Below are positions 6,964 through 12,699 of a DNA stretch of 12,699 nt, in pieces. The translations under genes were made by a program, and so were the position numbers. Under the pieces are notes generated by a model, which worked only from the letters and a program-made list of their open reading frames with translations, was not told the origin of the DNA and ran no database searches. Source of the stretch: Chrysochromulina parva (taxonomy: Eukaryota > Haptophyta > Prymnesiales > Chrysochromulinaceae). The stretch lies in NCBI GenBank assembly GCA_002887195.1, contig PJAB01001713.1, positions 1 through 12,699 of the forward strand, in the 5' to 3' direction. The stretch's first letter is position 1; every line of letters begins with the position of its first letter.

Positions 6964-7115
6964 CGGCTCGCGGGTGGTAATTTTCGGCTTCATTAACGCA
7001 ATGCATCAACGTCTGCACATTTGATACATACGCAAGCACGGACAGTTTGAGATGCAACACACTTGAAGTACCGTCATATTTGGAATTTGCCCCCCCGCAT
7101 GGGGCACAAGCACGA

Positions 7116-7134
7116 CCCCTCCCCCGCCCTCCCC
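7116..7134 (-). other. Strong G-quadruplex motif (single-base loops)
   Basis: The minus strand reads four G-runs of 4, 3, 5 and 4 separated by single bases (A, C, A), among the most stable arrangements known for G-quadruplexes. It lies 172-190 bp past the CTL stop on that gene's sense strand, so it could form in the CTL 3' UTR RNA as well as in DNA. Confidence 0.6.
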
Positions 7135-7157
7135 ACTCTCCACGGCACCGCGCTGTG

Positions 7158-7182
7158 AACGTCCTGCGTATAACGTCCTGCG
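7158..7182. repeat. 11-bp direct repeat AACGTCCTGCG
   Basis: AACGTCCTGCG occurs at 7158-7168 and 7172-7182, separated by three bases and lying between the two G-quadruplex motifs. It is a small local duplication of unknown role. Confidence 0.5.
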
Positions 7183-7187
7183 CTGAA

Positions 7188-7209
7188 CCCACCCCTGCCC
7201 CCTCCACCC
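7188..7209 (-). other. Second G-quadruplex motif
   Basis: C-runs of 3, 4, 5 and 3 on the + strand with spacers of 1, 2 and 4 bases give a G3+N1-7 quadruplex motif on the minus strand. It lies 97-118 bp past the CTL stop, on the sense strand of that gene. Confidence 0.55.
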
Positions 7210-7305
7210 TCCTCTTCTGCTCCACCCGCCTTCCATGGGCCGCCTCTTCAGTCTTCACCATGTGGCCTCCTTCAGTTGAAGATGAGCTTGGACTCGAGCC
7301 TGGTC

Positions 7306-8937
7306 TCACTTGGCAACGTACTCGCTGACAATGGGGCGCGCATGCCCGTACACCGTGGGCTGCGGCATACTCCCCATGCTCGGCTGCGCACACGTCGCCG
7401 TGGTTGGTTGCGGGGCGTACGGCTGCGCGTACGCGACGGCCACGGTAGGCTGTGGATCATTAGATTGATGTTGGTACAGGTACGTGGGATTGGCGAGGAT
7501 GAGGATCGCCTGGGCCACTTGGGGCTGGCTCTTGGCGCCGTGGTCGAGGTCGAGGATGAGGCACGAGTAGCACGCGTCGATGATGTTGAGTAGGATGCCG
7601 GCGACAAAGCTGAGGAAGACAATCGCGAAGATGAACGAGAGGATACCGATGACAATGAGGGCGGTGATTCCACGCTGGGGGTGGCTCGTCATGACAAGGC
7701 AAATCGCCGTGATGAGCAACGAGAGCGCGAACGCGCTGAAGTTGAAGACCCAGCTTGCCATCCAGTTGACCCAGACCGCGCTGAAGCCGTGCCGGTTCAG
7801 GTGCGACGTGAAGGTGCGTGCCGACGTGCAGAGGTCATCGCCGGTGAGCGCGTGGAGAGTGAGGGCGAAGCGCGTGATAAACTCGAGATACGCGACGAGG
7901 CAGTTGATGCAGCACGCGATGAGGACGCCGGTCAGGCCGTTGTTTTGCGATTGTTTCTTGGCCATACGGCGCAGCAGCTCAACAATGTACATGATGAGGC
8001 CTGTGAGGCAGATGGTCCCGAAGGACTTGGTGAAGGCCAGCTTGGTCGCCGTGGTCACAGGGTTGGTCACGGTGCCCGAGCCGCCCCTTTGCGCAGCCAT
8101 GCCCGAGGCCTTAAAGTACCAGACGCCCGTCACGAACGAGACAACGTAGAAGCGCATTGCGGAGAAGACCTCGACCGACCACAGCAACGCGAATCCAACG
8201 AAGCTCAGCCCGGGGATCGCTGCATTCGACAATTGCCACTGGTCGCCCGGCGCCGACGTCGCATTCGGGTTGTACTTTGGATCGACTGACGTCGAGTTGG
8301 ACAGGACACACTCGCCGTTGGTGAAGAGCAGGAGCGCGGCTGCGATGCAGGCGCCGTACACGATGGCGCCGAGCGTCATCAGGAGCACCGAGGAGACGAA
8401 GATTTGCGGGTGGACTTGAACAACCGAGGCTGCCTGCTCAATCAACGTGACCGTAAGGTTGATATTTTTGCGCGCGCAGAAGAGCAACAGGAAGTACATG
8501 ACAAAGAGGGTGCCGAAGAAAAATATCAACGGCGGGAAAACGACGAGAGAGCCGACAGAGAGCACGGCGAGCACGAGGCCTTGACCAATAAGGGTGCCGT
8601 AGACCATTGCCTTTGCGCAGGACCGCATCGCCCCCATCCAGGCCATGCCGATGAGCACGGAGATGATCGGGACGACGAGGAGCTGGGGCAACACTACGAG
8701 AATGTCGGTGGCGTCGGAAGTGAATGCGACAGTGCCTTTGACAGTGCCGTTGACAGTGCCATTGACGTTGCACTGCTTCAGTCCATCGATGTTACTCCCG
8801 CCCCCAGCGGCGATGGCGATGGCGAGCGTGACGAGCAGCACGAGCACGTACGCTGCACCGAAGGCGCGATCCGTCGACTTGCGCTTCAAGAGCGACTGGG
8901 AGGTCACGGCGAGCGAATGTGTTCCGTCTGAAAGCAT
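7306..8937 (-). CDS. Choline-transporter-like membrane protein (CTL/SLC44 family)
   Basis: A 543-residue multi-pass protein of the CTL/SLC44 family (Pfam PF04515), which moves choline or related amines across plasma or organelle membranes for phospholipid synthesis; substrate cannot be fixed from sequence. It starts with a DRAF motif (23-26) before the first membrane segment (27-45). About ten hydrophobic segments follow, roughly at 79-98, 108-130, 132-153, 178-204, 241-268, 304-326, 334-356, 392-415 and 423-452. The loop after the first segment carries NGTVNGTVKGTV with possible glycosylation at N59 and N63, encoded by 12-bp repeats. The family signature is at about 370-390 (CTSARTFTSHLNRHGFSAVW). 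The cytosolic tail from about 485 is rich in Gln, Pro and Thr with recurring AQP/QPT units. The ATG at 8937 is the first in frame. The gene is divergent to glucosidase II. Confidence 0.9.
   Translation of the reverse strand: MLSDGTHSLAVTSQSLLKRKSTDRAFGAAYVLVLLVTLAIAIAAGGGSNIDGLKQCNVNGTVNGTVKGTVAFTSDATDILVVLPQLLVVPIISVLIGMAWMGAMRSCAKAMVYGTLIGQGLVLAVLSVGSLVVFPPLIFFFGTLFVMYFLLLFCARKNINLTVTLIEQAASVVQVHPQIFVSSVLLMTLGAIVYGACIAAALLLFTNGECVLSNSTSVDPKYNPNATSAPGDQWQLSNAAIPGLSFVGFALLWSVEVFSAMRFYVVSFVTGVWYFKASGMAAQRGGSGTVTNPVTTATKLAFTKSFGTICLTGLIMYIVELLRRMAKKQSQNNGLTGVLIACCINCLVAYLEFITRFALTLHALTGDDLCTSARTFTSHLNRHGFSAVWVNWMASWVFNFSAFALSLLITAICLVMTSHPQRGITALIVIGILSFIFAIVFLSFVAGILLNIIDACYSCLILDLDHGAKSQPQVAQAILILANPTYLYQHQSNDPQPTVAVAYAQPYAPQPTTATCAQPSMGSMPQPTVYGHARPIVSEYVAK
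8728..8763. repeat. In-frame 12-bp minisatellite inside the CTL gene
   Basis: Three tandem units of GACAGTGCCnTT begin at 8728, 8740 and 8752, followed by a decayed fourth (GACGTTGCA). Read on the minus strand they encode N/K-G-T-V repeats in the first extramembrane loop. The length keeps the frame, so copy number could change without breaking the protein. Confidence 0.8.
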
Positions 8938-9150
8938 GGGTACGATTCGCGCTGAAAGGAGAAGATCGTGTGCGGCACAATGCGCGTTCGTGCTTCTGAA
9001 GGAGCACTAATTTCCATGTCGAAGTATCCTTTCCTCTTTAGGGGATACACAGAGATCATCTTGAAGGGGTTCTGGGGGGGTGCACATGTAAAAATCTAGT
9101 CACAGGACACAGTGAATGCCATCAGCTTCTCCTCACCTCCCTTCTGGGCG

Positions 9151-9166
9151 CACTTGAATCCAAGTG
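9151..9166. promoter_or_regulatory. Inverted repeat CACTTG / CAAGTG
   Basis: CACTTG and CAAGTG are perfect inverted copies separated by AATC, 125-140 bp upstream of the glucosidase II start. CANNTG is the E-box form bound by many bHLH factors, but function here is only inferred. Confidence 0.28.
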
Positions 9167-9218
9167 AGGGGTCCTGTCATTCATTTGGCAAAAGCAGGGA
9201 CGTCTTTTACCCGGAGGA

Positions 9219-9237
9219 GAGCGAGCGAGCGAGCGAG
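9219..9237. repeat. GAGC tetranucleotide microsatellite
   Basis: Four full GAGC units plus GAG run from 9219 to 9237, ending 53 bp before the glucosidase II ATG. This is probably within the 5' UTR and potentially length-variable. Confidence 0.75.
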
Positions 9238-9290
9238 GCGGGTCGAGGTTGCTTCTTTTGTGAAACGCTTGCGGCCACGCGTCGCAATCA

Positions 9291-12200
9291 ATGCGCACCT
9301 TCCTCGGCCTGACGACACTTTTCGCGTCACTTCACGTTGGCTCGGCCGTCGACCACAGCAAATTTCGCACGTGCGCAAAGACAGGCTTCTGCCGCCGCCG
9401 GCGCAACCCTGAGAAGCATCACGGCTACGTCGTGGCGCCCACCTCTCTCTCGCTCAGTCCGGCCGGCACGGTCACCGGCACGCTGCACGGTGGCGAGTTC
9501 GGCGTTTCTCTGACGCTGACCCTGCAGGCGTATGCGAGCGGCGCCTCGCGGCTGCGCATAACCGAGACGAACCCGCTGCACGGCCCGCGCTGGGAGCCGA
9601 ACGACATCCTCGAGCCTGAGCTGCTCACCACGCCGCTGCGCTCCGTTGGATTGGCGGAACTCGAAGGCCACCCGCTGCAAGCGGCCGCGGCTGCCAAGGA
9701 GGTGGCTGTGTACGCGTACGCACACGAGGTCTCCAACACCGCGTCGCCCTCCGCCGCAGCCGCCGAGGACGCGCTTATCGCCATCCAGCTGCACCCGTTC
9801 AAGGCGACGCTCTACCGTGGCGCTACGGCAGCGCTGACGCTCAACCCTGGTGGGCGCTTGTACTTCGAGCACCACCGCAAGCGCGACGATGCGGCGGTGC
9901 CCATTACATCGGTCGACTCTGACGTGCACGGCGGCAAGACCATCGTCGACTTTCACGAGGACGGCCTCGCCGTCTACTCGGATGGGACGAAGCAGAAGCG
10001 TTCCGAGGATGCGCCGGCGGCGGACGCGGGCGCGATGGCGGCGGCGGCCAGGGCGGACGACCTGTGGGAGGAGCAGTTCGGCTCGCACCGCGACTCGAAG
10101 CCGTTCGGGCCCGCCTCCGTTGGGATGGACGTCACGTACGAGGGCGCGACGCACGTGTATGGGCTGGCGGAGCACGCAGCACCACTCAACCTGCCCTCGA
10201 CCACCGGGCCGGGCGCGAGGTACGCCGACCCGTACCGCATGTACACGCTGGACGTGTACGACTACGAGCTCGATTCGCCCATGGCGCTCTACGGCGGCGT
10301 GCCGCTGCTCCTCGCGCACTCTCCCAATATGACCGTCGGCACGCTCTGGTTCAATCCGACGGAGACGTTCATCGACATCTCCCGGCGCGACGCGGAGCAG
10401 AGTTTGCTCTCTTCCCTGACGGCGAAGAGCGCGCCGCGCCCCTCGACGAGCGCGTACTGGATGAGCGAGTCGGGCGTCATCGACGTCTTCATGCTCCCTG
10501 GCCCGTCGCCGCAGCGCATCTTTTCGCAATACGCCGCCCTGACCGGCTCCACGCCGCTGCCACCTCGCTTCGCCCTCGGGTACCACCAGTGCCGTTGGAA
10601 CTACAATGACGAGGAGGACGTGCGCTACGTGCACGGCAAGTTCGAGGAGCTCGACCTGCCGTTCGACGTACTCTGGCTCGACATCGAGCACACCGACGGC
10701 AAGCGCTACTTCACGTGGGATCAGTACAAGTTCGCAAATCCGAAGGAGATGCAGCAGCAGCTTTCGGCCACAGGGCGCAAGATGGTGACGATCGTCGATC
10801 CGCACATCAAGAAGGATATGGGCTACAGCGTGTACAAGGAGGCGCACGAGAAGGGCTACTTCATCAACAAGGCCGACGGTCAGGAGCTCGATGGATGGTG
10901 CTGGCCCGGCTCGTCCGCATATGTCGACTTCACGTCCGAGAAGGTGCGTGACTGGTGGGCGTCTCGCTTCGCGTACGATAAGTATGAGGGCTCCACGCCC
11001 ACGCTGTACACGTGGAACGACATGAACGAGCCCTCGGTGTTTAACGGCCCCGAGGTGTCCATGAACAAGGACGCCAAGTCCATCGCGGGCATCGAGCACC
11101 GCGAGTGGCACAACCTGTACGGCATGTACATGCACCAGGCGACGGCCCTCGGATTGCTCCGGCGCAACCCGGGCGAAGATTCGCGCCCTTTCGTGCTCTC
11201 GCGCTCTTTCTACGCGGGCTCGCAGCGCTGGGGCGCCATCTGGACCGGAGACAACGCCTGCAAGTGGTCGCACCTCGAAGCGGCTGCACCCATGCTGCTC
11301 TCCCTCGGCTTGTGTGGAATCACCTTTTCGGGCGCCGATGTGGGCGGGTTCCTCGGCAAGGGCAGCCACACGGATGGCGCAGGCCGCGCCGGATGGGACG
11401 ACCCAGATGCCGAGCTCTTCACCCGTTGGTTCGCCGCGGGAGCGTACCAACCCTTCTTTCGCGGCCACGCGCATGAAAAGTCGGGCCGGCGGGAGCCGTG
11501 GACCTTTGACGACGAGACGACGGTGCGGCTGCGCGCCTTCGCGATGCAGCGCTACCAACTGCTCGCGTACTGGTACACGCTCTTCTTCCTGGCCGAGACC
11601 ACGGGCATGCCCACCATGCGCCCGCTGTGGGTGAGCTTCCCAACCGACGAGCAGACGTTTGATAACGGCAAGCAGTGGATGGCTGGCGGCGACCTCATGG
11701 TGGCGCCGGTGACCACGCAGGGAGCGACGTGGGTCAACGTCTACTTCCCAGGCTCAGTCGGCCAGCTGTGGTACGATGTGGTCAGCGGACGCCGGCACGC
11801 CGCGCCCTCTGAGGCCAGAATCGACGCCCCGATCGACGCCATCCCCGTCTTCCAGCGCGGCGGATCCATCGTGCCGCGCCAGATGCGCCTGCGTCGCTCG
11901 TCGGTCGCCATGGCTGACGATCCCTTCACCCTCGTCGTCGCGCCTACGAGCGGGGGCTCGGCGAGCGGCCGGCTGTACCTCGACTCGGGAGATGGCTACA
12001 GCTACCGCAAGGGAGCGTACGCCTATTGGAAGTTTGAGCTGTCGGAGGGCAAGCTGACGGCCAGGCCCCTTCACACGAGCGACACGTACTCGCCGTCCAA
12101 CGTGCTCGAGAGGCTCGAACTGCTCAACACGGCACCGCCTGAAAGCATCACGCTCTCCACAACCGACGGCGCGACGCGCGACCTTACATTCACACACGTG

Positions 12201-12299
12201 GCTGCCACCAATCGGCTTGTCGTTCGCAAGCCGGACGTGCCGGTTGCCTCCGGATGGTCGATCACCATCAAGTACGCCAACGATTCCGATCGTTCTTGA
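9291..12299 (+). CDS. ER alpha-glucosidase II, catalytic alpha subunit (GH31)
   Basis: Trims the two inner alpha-1,3-glucoses from N-linked glycans in the ER lumen, controlling entry to and exit from the calnexin/calreticulin folding cycle. The 1002-residue protein starts with a signal peptide (1-19, ending GSA). The family-typical mature N-terminus follows: VDHSKFRTC then FCRRRR, near 20-38. The N-terminal beta-sandwich reaches to about 420. The GH31 barrel begins at F427 (FALGYHQCRWNY) with D464 in WLDIEH, the nucleophile D577 in WNDMNEP, the acid/base D654 in WTGDN, GADVGG (681-686) and RGHAHEKSGRREPW from R724. C-terminal beta domains complete it. The 77-residue spacing of the two catalytic Asp matches the family, and the length is close to animal and plant alpha subunits. 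An Ala/Asp-rich insert lies near 235-260. There is no ER-retention tail; the alpha subunit is normally held by a beta subunit, not seen here. ATG 9291 fits the signal peptide. Confidence 0.97.
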   Translation: MRTFLGLTTLFASLHVGSAVDHSKFRTCAKTGFCRRRRNPEKHHGYVVAPTSLSLSPAGTVTGTLHGGEFGVSLTLTLQAYASGASRLRITETNPLHGPRWEPNDILEPELLTTPLRSVGLAELEGHPLQAAAAAKEVAVYAYAHEVSNTASPSAAAAEDALIAIQLHPFKATLYRGATAALTLNPGGRLYFEHHRKRDDAAVPITSVDSDVHGGKTIVDFHEDGLAVYSDGTKQKRSEDAPAADAGAMAAAARADDLWEEQFGSHRDSKPFGPASVGMDVTYEGATHVYGLAEHAAPLNLPSTTGPGARYADPYRMYTLDVYDYELDSPMALYGGVPLLLAHSPNMTVGTLWFNPTETFIDISRRDAEQSLLSSLTAKSAPRPSTSAYWMSESGVIDVFMLPGPSPQRIFSQYAALTGSTPLPPRFALGYHQCRWNYNDEEDVRYVHGKFEELDLPFDVLWLDIEHTDGKRYFTWDQYKFANPKEMQQQLSATGRKMVTIVDPHIKKDMGYSVYKEAHEKGYFINKADGQELDGWCWPGSSAYVDFTSEKVRDWWASRFAYDKYEGSTPTLYTWNDMNEPSVFNGPEVSMNKDAKSIAGIEHREWHNLYGMYMHQATALGLLRRNPGEDSRPFVLSRSFYAGSQRWGAIWTGDNACKWSHLEAAAPMLLSLGLCGITFSGADVGGFLGKGSHTDGAGRAGWDDPDAELFTRWFAAGAYQPFFRGHAHEKSGRREPWTFDDETTVRLRAFAMQRYQLLAYWYTLFFLAETTGMPTMRPLWVSFPTDEQTFDNGKQWMAGGDLMVAPVTTQGATWVNVYFPGSVGQLWYDVVSGRRHAAPSEARIDAPIDAIPVFQRGGSIVPRQMRLRRSSVAMADDPFTLVVAPTSGGSASGRLYLDSGDGYSYRKGAYAYWKFELSEGKLTARPLHTSDTYSPSNVLERLELLNTAPPESITLSTTDGATRDLTFTHVAATNRLVVRKPDVPVASGWSITIKYANDSDRS

Positions 12300-12699
12300 T
12301 CGGAAGGACTTTGTGCTCGGATGAGCGTGTTAACTTTGAAAGTAGATTCGCCGGCACCACATGGCCTGGGTGCGGCCAGCAGGATGTACGGGCCTGTACC
12401 GTATCGCGTATGGCCTCGGATGCGCGCACAGTCGAGTCCGTTCGGAGTACGCGGGTACACGAGCGTGGTCCGCGGTACCGGTAGCACAGCGCGGAACGCC
12501 CCCGTGTGCGTTGCGTACGCGGTAGCTACGCGCTACGGCATCCCGGCATCGCCGCCGCCGGTTCATAGTTCAAGCTAATGCATAGGGTGGGGGTAGCTTT
12601 TTCGGAGGGTCCGAAGCTTTTACCGTTTTACGAGAATCTCGTCAAGTGGCAACTTTTACCGCTATACGCCCATATCCTGTCAGTCACTTTTACCGTTTT
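12300..12699. other. Spacer downstream of glucosidase II
   Basis: It holds the 3' UTR of glucosidase II and then GC-rich sequence with many short GTAC/TACG-type palindromes (about 12380-12550). From about 12555 the composition changes abruptly to T-rich repeats (separate entry). Open frames here (for example 12254-12484 and 12321-12578, +) have no recognisable features. I see no RNA gene. Confidence 0.5.
12595..12699. repeat. Diverged tandem repeat array with CTTTTACCG core, cut by window end
   Basis: CTTTTACCG occurs at 12617, 12653 and 12687, that is at 36- and 34-bp steps, and the first and third copies continue as GTTTT. Before them, AGCTTTT occurs at 12595 and 12615. The first gap holds an ACGAG/CTCGT stem (12630-12642), and TTCGGA/TCCGAA (12601-12615) forms another. 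The spacers are only loosely alike (both include GTCA near their end), so this is an old or irregular array. It is truncated at the window edge, so its full size is unknown. Confidence 0.6.

Larger units (their letters stand above)
6690..7305. other. Spacer: promoter of the thioredoxin/EF-hand gene and 3' flank of the CTL gene
   Basis: Both flanking genes run leftward, so the left part is the likely promoter/5' UTR of the thioredoxin/EF-hand gene and the right part the 3' flank of the CTL gene. The left 400 bp are AT-richer than the surroundings and hold short repeats: GAACATGT at 6842-6849 and 6890-6897, an ACGAAC/GTTCGT stem (6888-6904) and three CACACG boxes. The right part (about 7088-7260) is strongly C-rich on the + strand, with two G-quadruplex motifs on the minus strand and an 11-bp direct repeat. 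No gene is supportable. Confidence 0.5.
8938..9290. promoter_or_regulatory. Divergent promoter between the CTL and glucosidase II genes
   Basis: The two start codons face away from each other across 353 bp, which must contain both promoters. Visible structure: GTATCC (9024-9029) inverted as GGATAC (9043-9048); CACTTG (9151-9156) inverted as CAAGTG (9161-9166); G-run GGGGGGG near 9074; and a GAGC microsatellite (9219-9237) in the likely 5' UTR of glucosidase II. No clear TATA box. No protein gene fits here. Confidence 0.5.

Noticed and set aside
9327..11558. A 743-codon open frame on the minus strand, antisense to glucosidase II
   Set aside because: It is exactly opposite a strongly supported gene. 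The predicted protein is a monotonous Arg/Val/His-rich string with no family motif, which is what high GC at third positions produces on the opposite strand.
12595..12699. CRISPR-like appearance of the terminal repeats
   Set aside because: Only about nine bases are conserved, the spacing varies, no cas genes are near, and the surrounding genes are eukaryotic.

Overview
The window looks like nuclear DNA of a unicellular eukaryote, most likely an alga with a secondary red-type plastid. A GC-rich haptophyte is my best guess and a heterokont alga such as a pelagophyte is the alternative. The reasons are: eukaryote-only gene families (RRP36, ER glucosidase II alpha, a choline-transporter-like protein, a DUF271/GT77-type glycosyltransferase); a plant-type phosphofructokinase; two proteins whose leaders look like signal peptide plus plastid transit peptide; very GC-rich coding sequence; and AT-richer, repeat-bearing spacers. 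Six protein genes are recognised. All read through as single uninterrupted frames, so no intron needs to be invoked. There is no sign of bacterial operons, tRNA, rRNA or CRISPR.

Layout, left to right. 1-447: spacer with several strong small hairpins. 448-1119 (-): RRP36-like pre-rRNA processing factor. It diverges across about 200 bp from 1327-2367 (+), a Golgi-type type II membrane nucleotide-diphospho-sugar transferase. 2507-4381 (+): plant-type ATP-phosphofructokinase with a probable plastid leader, preceded by a perfect 14-bp palindrome. 4382-5189: spacer between two convergent genes, with a hairpin, short repeats and a possible poly(A) signal. 5190-6689 (-): a thioredoxin domain fused to a calmodulin-like four-EF-hand region, also with a plastid-type leader. 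6690-7305: AT-rich promoter-like DNA plus two strong G-quadruplex motifs. 7306-8937 (-): CTL/SLC44 membrane protein. It diverges across 353 bp from 9291-12299 (+), glucosidase II alpha of the ER N-glycan quality-control pathway. 12300-12699: spacer ending in a diverged repeat array cut by the window edge.

The genes are mostly unrelated housekeeping functions in a compact, head-to-head arrangement. The most unusual item is the thioredoxin/EF-hand fusion. It joins the same two modules as the green-algal chloroplast protein calredoxin, but in the opposite order (thioredoxin first). Next to it, convergent, is a probable plastid phosphofructokinase with the same type of leader and an extra cysteine pair ahead of its catalytic core. 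A calcium- and redox-linked control of plastid carbon metabolism is a testable inference, not something the sequence proves.
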